NCBI GenBank assembly: GCA_963827155.1
Contig: CAWGZV010000002.1
Span: forward strand, 558,001 to 622,000
Direction of reading: 5' to 3'
Source: UTCFX2 sp963827155
GTDB taxonomy: Bacteria > Chloroflexota > Anaerolineae > Anaerolineales > UBA4823
DNA length: 64,000 nt
Shown here: piece after piece, positions 1 through 8,014 of the stretch
Layout: each line of letters starts with the position of its first letter
How positions within the stretch are numbered: position 1 is the stretch's first letter
Made by a program: the position numbers and the translations under genes
The notes under the pieces: model-generated
What the model was told of the DNA's origin: nothing
The model's database searches: none
What the model saw: only the letters and a program-made list of their open reading frames with translations

Positions 1-732
1 CCACAGGCAGCGATTGCTCAGTCTATTGCGATCGCAGCCCTACCGACATTTTCGGCCCAGGCTGCTCAAGGGCGATTTAATGAATTAAGGCATTCCCTTG
101 CCAGCAGCTTGAGGGCTGTAGTGATTTTTTCAATACCAGCATCGATTGGGCTCATGATCCTGCGTGAACCCATAATCGAGATGCTTTACCAACGAGGCGA
201 GTTTAATTATCGGTCAACCCAACTGGTTGCATGGGCTTTACTTTGGTTTGTGGCTGGCTTACTTGGGCACTCTCTCGTGGAAATTTTGTCCAGGGCTTTT
301 TATTCACTACATGACACAAAGACTCCGGTGCTGATTGGGATTGCAGCAATGAGCACAAACATCGGGTTAAGCTATCTTTTTTCAAGCCTGTTCATAAAAA
401 TCGGATGGCTTCCACATGGCGGACTGGCATTAGCTAATTCAACCGCTACCGCCCTTGAGGCTGCGGCACTGTTTTACTTGATGAGGCGCAGGCTGATCGG
501 CCTTGAGACAAGATACCTTATCGATGGTTTTTGGCGAACGCTTGGAGCAAGTCTTATTATGGCAGCTGCAATTCTTGGCTGGCAAGCATTCGGCAGACCT
601 TCTCCGAACTGGGTGGAAGCAATTGGCGGTATCTTAATTGGAACAATCATTTTTCTAATATCTGCATGGGTAATTAAAATTAGTGAATTTCAGGAACTTG
701 TTGGTTTTGTGAAGATGCGATTAACAGGATGA
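1..732 (+). CDS. murJ: Lipid II flippase MurJ, C-terminal part
   Basis: This is the C-terminal 243 residues of a MurJ (MviN) flippase, which moves lipid II across the inner membrane for peptidoglycan synthesis. The frame is open from the first base of the window, so the 5' end lies outside. Visible family features are the segment PTFSAQAAQGRFNELRHSLA, the stretch IPASIGLMILREPIIEMLYQRGEF and a series of hydrophobic helices (FVAGLLGHSLVEILSRAFYS, LIMAAAILGW, GTIIFLISAWVI). An internal TTG at 109 could be misread as a start. The stop overlaps the ATG of the next gene (ATGA), so the two are probably cotranscribed. The family assignment is confident. Confidence 0.93.
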   Translation, partial: PQAAIAQSIAIAALPTFSAQAAQGRFNELRHSLASSLRAVVIFSIPASIGLMILREPIIEMLYQRGEFNYRSTQLVAWALLWFVAGLLGHSLVEILSRAFYSLHDTKTPVLIGIAAMSTNIGLSYLFSSLFIKIGWLPHGGLALANSTATALEAAALFYLMRRRLIGLETRYLIDGFWRTLGASLIMAAAILGWQAFGRPSPNWVEAIGGILIGTIIFLISAWVIKISEFQELVGFVKMRLTG

Positions 733-1703
733 ATTTTTGGAAGCAGATTCCGAATGCAACGAGGATTTATCTGGTAATCCTTATTTACCTGGTTTTTCTT
801 TTGTGCGGACTAATATTCCTGCGCCAATCAAGAGACTCATCCGGTGAATTCTTCGTGAGTAAAATATTGATGAGGTTCGATAAAGGAAGTTCTGCGACCT
901 CGACGTTCGAGGCGTTTGCCTCGCTCCCCACTCAAACTTACTCACCGCAGACAGCCTGGCTTCGGGCGCGGACCAATGTCCAGATTTATCAAGGTCCTGG
1001 GTCTGAATATCCCAGTGTGGCATGGCTTGAGAGCGACCAGACCTCAGAGATTATCGGAGTCTCTGAAAATGAGCAGTGGTGGGCAATTAAACTGCCGTAT
1101 CTTTCTGAAGGGCGAGGATGGGTTTCCGCGGAACAAGTGGAACCTCATAATGTGGAGAATGTAGAGATTCTTGAGAACGCAGGTGAATCACCAATTGCAA
1201 CAACTACAATCAATCTTGCTAAAGCCAAGGCAATTTCGAACATCAACATCCGAAGTGGGCCAGATCTAAAATACCGGAAAATTGGAACCCTTGAGATCGA
1301 TCAGTCCGCTGTAATTCTCGCTGAATTGGCAGACGGTTACTGGTGGTTGATTAAAGTTCCTGGAACTGAAAACCTGCAAGGATGGATATCTAAGGATTAT
1401 GCGGTAGCCCAGAATGCGGATAACATCCCAATTATCGATGGACAGGCGAATTCGCAAACCACATTGACATCTGGCTCGCCGTTTCTAACCGCTAATGCAA
1501 CAGTGAATATCCGCAGTGGTCCAGATATCACTTCCACCATCATTGGTACTATAAATCAAGGGCAAGTTGCGGAAATTGTGGGTAGAACAAGTGATGGCAT
1601 TTGGTGGGCGATTAGCTTTTCGGCAGCAGAAAATCAACGCGGGTGGGTTGCTGCTGCTTATGTTAAAGCAGAAAATGCTGAAAATGTTCCAGTGATCCCA
1701 TAA
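729..1703 (+). CDS. Membrane-anchored protein with three SH3b domains
   Basis: The 324-residue protein has one N-terminal membrane segment (about residues 10-30, IYLVILIYLVFLLCGLIFL) followed by an extracellular part. That part holds three bacterial SH3 (SH3b) repeats, at roughly residues 75-140, 160-225 and 250-315. Each repeat has the family pattern: N(I/V)RSGPD-type turn, 'I-G' strand, then a WW-A/L-I motif and GWV. SH3b domains usually bind cell-wall peptides, so a cell-surface role is likely. It is translationally coupled to murJ by a 4-base overlap. No catalytic domain is visible, so the function beyond surface binding is unknown. Confidence 0.85.
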   Translation: MNFWKQIPNATRIYLVILIYLVFLLCGLIFLRQSRDSSGEFFVSKILMRFDKGSSATSTFEAFASLPTQTYSPQTAWLRARTNVQIYQGPGSEYPSVAWLESDQTSEIIGVSENEQWWAIKLPYLSEGRGWVSAEQVEPHNVENVEILENAGESPIATTTINLAKAKAISNINIRSGPDLKYRKIGTLEIDQSAVILAELADGYWWLIKVPGTENLQGWISKDYAVAQNADNIPIIDGQANSQTTLTSGSPFLTANATVNIRSGPDITSTIIGTINQGQVAEIVGRTSDGIWWAISFSAAENQRGWVAAAYVKAENAENVPVIP

Positions 1704-1724
1704 ACCAACCCCCAGTACCAATCA

Positions 1725-2177
1725 TCAGCTCAGAACCCAAAAAAGAATTTGGGCAGCTGCAATCCCAAGGATCATGCCAGCCAGAGCTTCCAAGGGAGTA
1801 TGTCCAAGGACCTCACGCAATTGTTCTTGTTTCAGAGGGTGTCCACTGGCAAGCTCTCTGATCATTTGATTTATTATTTCTGCGTGCTTGCCAGCCTGGC
1901 GACGGATTCCGGTTGCATCATAGATCACAATAATGGCTAATACACAAGCGATTGCAAATAGAGGTGAATTAAAACCAAAATTAAGTGCAATAGATTGCGC
2001 CAGACCAGCAACAAGGGCAGAATGAGAACTCGGCATCCCTCCCGCCCGAAGAAGCAGAGCCCAATTCCAGGTGTGATTGAGGGAAAAATCGATCAAGACT
2101 TTGATGATTTGGGCGAGGGAGCTGGCGAATATTGCCGCGAGCAGAGGTTCGATTGAATTGAAGTTTCCGGTATACAT
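1725..2177 (-). CDS. DUF212 / YuiD-type integral membrane protein (PAP2-related)
   Basis: About 150 residues of the DUF212 family (acid phosphatase/vanadium haloperoxidase-related, like Bacillus YuiD). The key motif GGMPSSHSALVAGLA lies near residue 45, and the C-terminal part has LREVLGHTPLEALAGMILG, typical of the family. There are four or five hydrophobic helices. The ATG at 2177 (MYTGNF) is preferred because an upstream start at 2234 would add a charged, unconserved extension overlapping xseB. The substrate is not known. It follows xseB on the same strand and converges with the SH3b gene. There is a 21-base gap and no clear terminator between them. Confidence 0.85.
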   Translation of the reverse strand: MYTGNFNSIEPLLAAIFASSLAQIIKVLIDFSLNHTWNWALLLRAGGMPSSHSALVAGLAQSIALNFGFNSPLFAIACVLAIIVIYDATGIRRQAGKHAEIINQMIRELASGHPLKQEQLREVLGHTPLEALAGMILGIAAAQILFWVLS

Positions 2178-2199
2178 AAGGATTAATTCTTTTTTGCAT

Positions 2200-2448
2200 T
2201 CACTTTTCTGGTTGGTAATCGACAATTTCTTCACCGTTGAGGATTTTTACTCTCAACTCTGCTTGCTCCAAAATATTCAAACAGAATTTTGAAAGCTGTT
2301 TGCCTTTTTCAAATAAAGCCAGTGAATCCTCCAATGTCTGATCCCCGTGCTCAAGTGAAGCAATCACATCTTCTAATTCCGTAATCGCCTTTTCGTAGGT
2401 GAGGTTTTCAAAAGCCTGGCTGATATTCTGATGCTTCACGTTAGCCAT
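2200..2448 (-). CDS. xseB: Exodeoxyribonuclease VII small subunit
   Basis: An 82-residue protein with the XseB signature: NLTYEKAITELEDVIASLEHGDQTLEDSLALFEKGKQL. It is the normal size and is predicted as two long helices. XseB binds the large subunit XseA to form ExoVII, which degrades single-stranded DNA to oligonucleotides. The C-terminus is extended slightly after the conserved region (ILNGEEIVDYQPEK). It is separated from xseA only by one small membrane-protein gene, which supports an xseA-(hypothetical)-xseB-DUF212 operon. Confidence 0.95.
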   Translation of the reverse strand: MANVKHQNISQAFENLTYEKAITELEDVIASLEHGDQTLEDSLALFEKGKQLSKFCLNILEQAELRVKILNGEEIVDYQPEK

Positions 2449-2506
2449 TCGTAGTTCCTTTCAGGAAAATCTTGGATGTCAGTTGCTCCCAACATACTAA
2501 TCAATT

Positions 2507-2956
2507 TCATCGGATAGTAGGACTGCTTCCGATGTTAGCTGCCCAGGAAAGACTTCTGACAGGGCGGACCCTTTTGGAAGTGAGGTCGAGTCCAATATCA
2601 TAAATTTGGGCCAGCTCGAGGCGATTTTCAGCAGCAAGTTTTATGATCTGATGTTCTAACTCATCATGGTATTTTCGTTTAAGGGTGTTGCGGCGGGAAA
2701 TTGAGGCGACCATATTAGCAAACAAAACCAGACCCAGAATCATCATCACGAACATAACCACTGCCCCCAACCAGCTGTTCCCAGTCAAGAAATAGGTCGC
2801 GATCACCAACAAAGAGGCGGGTAAAAGACCCAGGGCGCAGCCAAGATTGAACGCTTGATTGGTGGCAGCATTTACGCTTTCCTCCAATTTCATGTTCAGA
2901 TCCCCTAATTGTGCGGAAATTTCTGCACGCGTTTCCGGATCAAAGGATTCTGTCAT
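2507..2956 (-). CDS. Small membrane protein, unknown function
   Basis: A 149-residue protein not assigned to a named family. It starts with an acidic helical region (residues 1-35), then has two membrane helices (about 38-57 ALGLLPASLLVIATYFLTG and 62-85 WLGAVVMFVMMILGLVLFANM), then a basic, charged cytoplasmic tail. Its start overlaps the xseA stop by 4 bases, so it is translationally coupled to ExoVII. The tail (RRNTLKRKYHDELEHQI) could form a short coiled coil. No catalytic motif is seen. Confidence 0.7.
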   Translation of the reverse strand: MTESFDPETRAEISAQLGDLNMKLEESVNAATNQAFNLGCALGLLPASLLVIATYFLTGNSWLGAVVMFVMMILGLVLFANMVASISRRNTLKRKYHDELEHQIIKLAAENRLELAQIYDIGLDLTSKRVRPVRSLSWAANIGSSPTIR

Positions 2957-4191
2957 GGGTATTCTTGCCCGAACTCCCGTTTTTTTGTGACAAGCGCTTC
3001 AAGTTCGCCGTCGCTAAGCTGGATCATGATGGGATTGGTGACTTCAACCTGTTGTGTGGATGAAATTATGCTTCCAACTGCATCCTTAACGACGGCATAT
3101 CCGCGTTTTAGAATGGCATTTGGATCCAGAGACACGAGTTGGTTGTAGATTCCGGCAAAATAAATCCTTCGAACCTCAAGGATTCGATTTATGCCAAAAT
3201 TTGCACGAAGCTCGAAATCATCTAAACGCTGAAGCTCTGTTTGGATTTTCCGAAAAGGTGAATGTAGAGCCAAATCGTGATATTGGAGGGAGGCTTGGTG
3301 TTTTTGATCATCGATAATTTTCATGATAGATGAATTTAGTTTGTTTTCTAAAGAACCAATTTCCATCTTCAGGTCAATTTGATTGGGAGTCGCAAGCTCC
3401 GCTGCCGCAGTGGGAGTAGGAGCACGCAGGTCACTCACGAAATCGGCGATTGTAAAATCTGTTTCATGTCCGATCCCAGTTATTACAGGAGCTACAGAGG
3501 AAGATATCGCCCGGGCGACACCTTCGTCATTAAACGCCCAGAGATCCTCTATCGAGCCTCCGCCCCGCGCCAACAAGATTACATCAGGTTTTAGGGATTG
3601 ATTCAATAAGTTGATCGCCTGGATTATTCCATACGGCGCTTCGGAGCCTTGAACGGCGGTTGGAGCGATTACTACCAGAACAGGTGGAAATCGGCGAAAA
3701 ATTGTATTTAGCATATCCTTCAATGCCGCACCAGTCGGAGATGTCACAATTCCGATATTGGATGGAAATGAAGGGATGGGTTTTTTTCTTTCGGGTGAAA
3801 ACAGACCTTCTTCTTCCAGGCGAGATTTTAAACGCAGAAACTCCTGAAAAAGCGCACCTTCGCCTGAGGGATGAATTTGGTCAACATAGATTTGGTACTG
3901 ACCAGCTTGTTCGTAGATGGAAATATTCCCGTGGACTTCAACAGCCATTCCTTCCACAGGGATAATTTTTAAGCGGGCAGCGGTTGACCTCCAAATCACA
4001 CAGCGCAGAGCAGCCGATGAATTTTTCAGCGTGAAGTAAATATGACCCGAAGAGGGCTTCGAAAGGTTGGAGATTTCTCCATATATCCAGATGCTTTGAA
4101 GTAAATCGTCTTCTTCGAATAAATCTCGAATATAACGAGTTACCTCTGCAACCGACAACAAGGTTTGATGGAAATTATTAAGAATGCCCAT
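2953..4191 (-). CDS. xseA: Exodeoxyribonuclease VII large subunit
   Basis: A 412-residue XseA, close to the usual 400-450. The N-terminal OB-fold (about residues 10-105) contains YGEISNLSKPSSGHIYFTLK. The catalytic region follows, with IGIVTSPTGAALKDMLN, LLARGGGSIEDLWAFNDE and ITGIGHETDFTIADFVSDLRAPTPTAAAE, the classic ExoVII motifs. It ends with a conserved ILKRGYAVV segment. ATG at 4191 (MGILNNF) is preferred; a TTG at 4209 would add six residues. Neither has a strong ribosome binding site. The two genes downstream complete the likely operon. Confidence 0.95.
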   Translation of the reverse strand: MGILNNFHQTLLSVAEVTRYIRDLFEEDDLLQSIWIYGEISNLSKPSSGHIYFTLKNSSAALRCVIWRSTAARLKIIPVEGMAVEVHGNISIYEQAGQYQIYVDQIHPSGEGALFQEFLRLKSRLEEEGLFSPERKKPIPSFPSNIGIVTSPTGAALKDMLNTIFRRFPPVLVVIAPTAVQGSEAPYGIIQAINLLNQSLKPDVILLARGGGSIEDLWAFNDEGVARAISSSVAPVITGIGHETDFTIADFVSDLRAPTPTAAAELATPNQIDLKMEIGSLENKLNSSIMKIIDDQKHQASLQYHDLALHSPFRKIQTELQRLDDFELRANFGINRILEVRRIYFAGIYNQLVSLDPNAILKRGYAVVKDAVGSIISSTQQVEVTNPIMIQLSDGELEALVTKKREFGQEYP

Positions 4192-4382
4192 ATCGTTATT
4201 GGCTGTCAATCAGGAAATACTTCGAGAGGATACCTTTATTCGAGGCGAATGTCAACTATTCCCTTATAGTGAAATCTTTGCTACAATAAAATTCGTTTCT
4301 ATCGATTGGAAAAGAATAATTGGTATTTCTAGCTTCAAGGTTTGCAGATTGAAAAAGTCATCCTTATAATTGGAGCTTGGTC

Positions 4383-4868
4383 TTGAATTACCTTTGGTCC
4401 CCTTGGAGAATGGAGTACATCCTGCGCGAGAAACAAGACGGTTGTGTTTTCTGCGAAGGTCTCGAGAAGGAGGATGGCGTCGAAAATCTGATTATTAGTC
4501 GAGCACAATTCTGCTTTGTGATATTGAATCGTTATCCCTATACCAGCGGGCACTTGATGGTTGTGCCCTACCTCCATAAACCTAACCTGGAAGAATTAAA
4601 TCCGGAAATTCGGGCTGAGCTCATCGAGTTATCGACCTTAGCGATGAAAAAACTCAGGCAAGAATATCAGCCGCAAGGATTTAACCTGGGGGCGAATATT
4701 GGGGACGTGGCAGGTGCTGGCATCCTCAACCATGTGCATATACATGTTGTACCCCGTTGGAACGGAGACACCAATTTTATGTCAGCTGTGTCTAGTACAC
4801 GAGTGCTCCCAGAACTTCTGGGAGACACCTACGATCGCATTCGGGAGGCATGGGATAAGAAAATCTGA
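4383..4868 (+). CDS. HIT family hydrolase / Ap4A phosphorylase-like protein
   Basis: A histidine-triad nucleotide-binding protein of about 161 residues. The triad motif HVHIHVVPRW lies near residue 120, a CVFC pair near residue 20 probably binds zinc, and NRYPYTSGHLMVVPY is the usual nucleotide-pocket strand. TTG at 4383 is chosen because GGAG (4372-4375) lies 7 bases upstream and because NYLWSPWRMEYI matches the usual N-terminus of this subfamily. Members hydrolyse or phosphorolyse dinucleoside polyphosphates and AMP derivatives. The exact substrate cannot be told from sequence. Confidence 0.9.
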   Translation: MNYLWSPWRMEYILREKQDGCVFCEGLEKEDGVENLIISRAQFCFVILNRYPYTSGHLMVVPYLHKPNLEELNPEIRAELIELSTLAMKKLRQEYQPQGFNLGANIGDVAGAGILNHVHIHVVPRWNGDTNFMSAVSSTRVLPELLGDTYDRIREAWDKKI

Positions 4869-4929
4869 ACAATAACCAGGCAATATTTATATTGTAATAA
4901 GCGAATACACGTCACTAAGGAGGTCAAGA

Positions 4930-6141
4930 ATGAATCGGGGCAAGAATGGTCGAGATCCGGTCATATTAAGTGCAGTCCGCACCCCCATCGGTCGATTTCA
5001 AGGCAGCCTCAGCGGTGTGACGGCGACAAATCTGGGGGCATTGGCAGTAAAAAGGGCGGTTGAGCGTGCAGGAATTCAAAACAATGAAGATATTCAAGAA
5101 GTGATCATGGGGAATGTCGTCTCTGGCGGGTTAGGTCAAGCGCCTGCCCGGCAAGCTGCGATTTTTGCAGGTCTGCCAACGAGTGTGGGCGCGACAACGG
5201 TAAATAAGGTGTGCGGATCTGGGATGAAGGCAGTTATGTTAGCTGCTCAAGCCGTTCGAGCCGGAGATGGTGATCTTTTTGTAAGCGGAGGAATGGAGAC
5301 CATGAGTCGCGCTCCGTTTCTCGTCGATGGGCGAACAGGGGCGCTGCGTTATGGACACGCACAGCTAACAGATTTACTGCTGCATGATGGGTTATGGGAT
5401 CCTTTCGAGCAGTGGCCGATGGGAGATGCCGCCGAATTTATCGCAGATCAGTTTGAAATATCCAGGAAGGAAATGGATGAGTATTCCTTCCAAAGCCACC
5501 AGAAAGCGCTCACAGCTATCGATCGTGGAAAATTCATGAATGAGATTGTTCCGGTGGAGATACCTGGAAAGAAGAACCAAACCACGATCTTTCTTACGGA
5601 TGAATGCCCGCGAAGAGATACTTCTCTTGAAACGCTCGCAGGTCTACGTCCTTCATTTCGCAAAGATGGAAATATTACCCCTGGGAATGCACCTGGATTG
5701 AATGACGGGGCTGCGGCAATTGTTGTAGCCAGTCGAGAGATTGCCGAAGATCAAGGCTTGAAGCCTTTGGCTCGAATCATCGCATATGCTCAGGCTGCCG
5801 TCGAACCTAAGTACTTATTTGATGCGCCCTCAAAAGCGATCCCGAAGGTTTTAATGCGAGCGGATATGGAGATGAAAGAGATCGACCTTTTTGAAGTGAA
5901 TGAGGCATTCGCAGCGCAAATCCTGGCAAACGGTCGGGCTCTAGCTGATAAGGGATGGGATTGGTCGAAAGTTAATGTGAATGGCGGCTCGATCGCTCTG
6001 GGACATCCGATCGGCGCAAGCGGCGCAAGAATATTGACAACATTAATCTATGCTCTTCAAGACCGAGAATTGAAAACCGGGCTGGCATGTTTATGTCTTG
6101 GCGGAGCCGAAGCTGTGGCGATGATTATCGAAATGGAGTGA
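4930..6141 (+). CDS. Acetyl-CoA acetyltransferase (thiolase)
   Basis: A 403-residue type II thiolase, normal length. The nucleophilic cysteine lies in NKVCGSGMKAVMLAAQAV. The C-terminal catalytic His and Cys are in NGGSIALGHPIGASGARIL and LACLCLGGAEAVAM, and EVNEAFAAQ and NDGAAAIVVAS are also present. A strong AAGGAGG (4917-4923) precedes the ATG. The enzyme condenses or cleaves acetoacetyl-CoA/3-ketoacyl-CoA. Together with the 3-hydroxyacyl-CoA dehydrogenase gene 3 bases downstream it provides two consecutive steps of beta-oxidation or butanoyl-CoA synthesis. The direction of flux cannot be decided. Confidence 0.95.
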   Translation: MNRGKNGRDPVILSAVRTPIGRFQGSLSGVTATNLGALAVKRAVERAGIQNNEDIQEVIMGNVVSGGLGQAPARQAAIFAGLPTSVGATTVNKVCGSGMKAVMLAAQAVRAGDGDLFVSGGMETMSRAPFLVDGRTGALRYGHAQLTDLLLHDGLWDPFEQWPMGDAAEFIADQFEISRKEMDEYSFQSHQKALTAIDRGKFMNEIVPVEIPGKKNQTTIFLTDECPRRDTSLETLAGLRPSFRKDGNITPGNAPGLNDGAAAIVVASREIAEDQGLKPLARIIAYAQAAVEPKYLFDAPSKAIPKVLMRADMEMKEIDLFEVNEAFAAQILANGRALADKGWDWSKVNVNGGSIALGHPIGASGARILTTLIYALQDRELKTGLACLCLGGAEAVAMIIEME

Positions 6142-6144
6142 AAT

Positions 6145-6999
6145 ATGATGAGCATCACACGAATATTTGTCATCGGGGCTGGGACAATGGGGAACGGAAT
6201 CGCACAGGTCGCAGCGACCTGTGGCTATCAGGTGACCATAATGGATGTGGTTCCGGCACAGCTGGAACGTGCACAATTGTCGATTGAAGCTTCGCTCGAT
6301 AAACTGCTGGAGAAAGAAAAAATCACCAAGGAACAGGCGCTTGCCGCCAGTAAAATTGTGTATCTTGATTCGATGGACGGGATTGAATCTGCCGATCTGG
6401 TTATCGAAGCTGCAAGCGAAAATCCAGAATTGAAGCTAGGGGTCTTTTCTGAAATGGATCGCCGTGCACAGCCGGATGCTATCCTCGCCTCAAACACATC
6501 TTCGATCAGCATCACGAAACTTGCTGCCGCCACGAAGCGATCGGATCAAGTTATTGGCATGCATTTCATGAATCCCGTACCGCTGATGCGCCTGGTGGAG
6601 GTGATCCGAGGGCATGCTACCAGTACTGAAACCACAAAGATTGTTATTGAAGTCTGTCGGGAGATGGGTAAAGAGCCAGTGGAGGCGATGGATTCGCCCG
6701 GTTTTATATCGAACCGAATTTTGTGTCCGATGATCAACGAAGCGATTTTTGCGCTTCAGGAGGGGGTTGGGGAGCCGGAATCAATCGACACAGTCATGAG
6801 ACTAGGGATGAATTACCCAATGGGGCCGCTGGCGCTTTGCGATTTAATCGGGCTGGACGTGGTTCTGTCGGTAATGGAGGTGCTCCAACGGGATCTGGGT
6901 GAAGATAAATATCGTCCGGCATACTTACTGCGTCGAATGGTCTCGGCAGGGGAATTAGGACGAAAAACAGGAAAAGGATTCTACGATTATCGCAGATGA
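6145..6999 (+). CDS. hbd: 3-hydroxybutyryl-CoA dehydrogenase
   Basis: A 284-residue NAD(P)-dependent 3-hydroxyacyl-CoA dehydrogenase. The Rossmann motif GAGTMGNGIAQVAA is at residues 9-22. SNTSSISIT and GMHFMNPVPLMRLVEVI carry the catalytic His region, and the C-terminal domain has NRILCPMINEAIFALQEG, GMNYPMGPLAL and GRKTGKGFYDY. It starts 3 bases after the thiolase stop (ATGATG, either Met possible) and is clearly in the same operon. It oxidises (S)-3-hydroxybutyryl-CoA to acetoacetyl-CoA or the reverse. Confidence 0.95.
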   Translation: MMSITRIFVIGAGTMGNGIAQVAATCGYQVTIMDVVPAQLERAQLSIEASLDKLLEKEKITKEQALAASKIVYLDSMDGIESADLVIEAASENPELKLGVFSEMDRRAQPDAILASNTSSISITKLAAATKRSDQVIGMHFMNPVPLMRLVEVIRGHATSTETTKIVIEVCREMGKEPVEAMDSPGFISNRILCPMINEAIFALQEGVGEPESIDTVMRLGMNYPMGPLALCDLIGLDVVLSVMEVLQRDLGEDKYRPAYLLRRMVSAGELGRKTGKGFYDYRR

Positions 7000-7008
7000 T
7001 CATCCGAC

Positions 7009-7040
7009 GGGCGAGCTGGCAAATATTAACCAACTCGCCC
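7009..7040. terminator. Hairpin between convergent hbd and degV
   Basis: An inverted repeat with arms GGGCGAG (7009-7015) and CTCGCCC (7034-7040), extended by TGG/CCA with one mismatch, lies between the stops of hbd (+) and degV (-). There is no clear T-run on either side, so it may only be a weak or factor-assisted terminator for the converging genes. Confidence 0.4.
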
Positions 7041-7061
7041 TCAATTCAATAGTAACAGATT

Positions 7062-7901
7062 TTAACCGGTGAAGAACCCAACACCCAGAATCCCTGGTCC
7101 CCCATGGGTCACAATGGCAGGGGGGACCGGATAAACGGGCACCTCATGCTGGTCGATCAGCATACCAAGTTCGCTCGCCATTTCTTTTGCTTGGGCCATA
7201 TTGTCTGCTTCCATAATTGTCAAATAACCACGACCCTCGCGAGGACAATGCTCAACGACAATCTCTTTCATACGAGATACTGCTCGCTTATGGGTGCGCT
7301 CTCGCTCGAACTGGTCGACTTTTCCTTCATGCAGACGTAAGATAGGTTTGATTTGCAAAACCCCGCCAAGCAAAGCAGAAGCCCCGCCAATCCTCCCGCC
7401 GCGGGCTAGATATTCAAGCGTGCTTACAAGAAAATAAACCTGACATCTTTTTGACATTGATTCCACCCGGGAAACGATTGTATCAGCGTCCACACCATTT
7501 TTTGCCCATTCATCGGCAAGAAGGACAATGGAGGCAAGCGGGCTGGCGATCGATCTTGTGTCAATGACCCGGATATCCGCATCCGGAAAATCTTGGGCGG
7601 CGACTGTAGCAGACCGGACGGTCCCACTGACTTCTGAGGAAGGGTGGATGCAGATGATTGTCTCGCCGGAATGAGCCAGTTTTGCGAATTCCTCGATGAA
7701 TAATTCGGGCGGCGGCGCAGCAGTTTTCGGCAAGGTTTTGGATGTTTTCAATCTATCCATGAAAGCGTCTAAAGATAAATCAATCCCCTCAAGAAATGAT
7801 TCCTCACCAAAATTGATTACCTGAGGGATTAATGGAATGCCCAGTCTCGCAGCGGTTTCTTGAGATATGCAGCTGGTTGTATCCGTGATAATGTGGACCA
7901 T
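7062..7901 (-). CDS. DegV family fatty-acid-binding protein
   Basis: A 279-residue DegV protein of normal size. It begins HIITDTTSCISQETAARLGI (family: DS/DT-T-x-D start) and continues with the SxPP-like TAAPPPELFIEEF segment. It ends with VPPAIVTHGGPGILGVGFF, the usual C-terminus with the second lipid-contacting region; YLARGGRIGG is another hallmark. DegV/FakB proteins bind a single fatty acid and present it to a fatty acid kinase. No FakA-like gene is in the window. It is a single gene with intergenic space on both sides. Confidence 0.92.
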   Translation of the reverse strand: MVHIITDTTSCISQETAARLGIPLIPQVINFGEESFLEGIDLSLDAFMDRLKTSKTLPKTAAPPPELFIEEFAKLAHSGETIICIHPSSEVSGTVRSATVAAQDFPDADIRVIDTRSIASPLASIVLLADEWAKNGVDADTIVSRVESMSKRCQVYFLVSTLEYLARGGRIGGASALLGGVLQIKPILRLHEGKVDQFERERTHKRAVSRMKEIVVEHCPREGRGYLTIMEADNMAQAKEMASELGMLIDQHEVPVYPVPPAIVTHGGPGILGVGFFTG

Positions 7902-8014
7902 GATGATTTCCCTTTTGATTTTCTATTCGGTTTGGTTGATCGGGCATTAACATAAATTTAATCCGAGATATGATCCTCCTTCTTGATACAGATGTTAATT
8001 GAAATGTAAAATTC

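Noticed and set aside
4255..4290. Possible promoter (TACAAT) upstream of the HIT gene
   Set aside because: The -10 box is good, but no acceptable -35 lies at 16-18 bases, so it is not listed as a feature.
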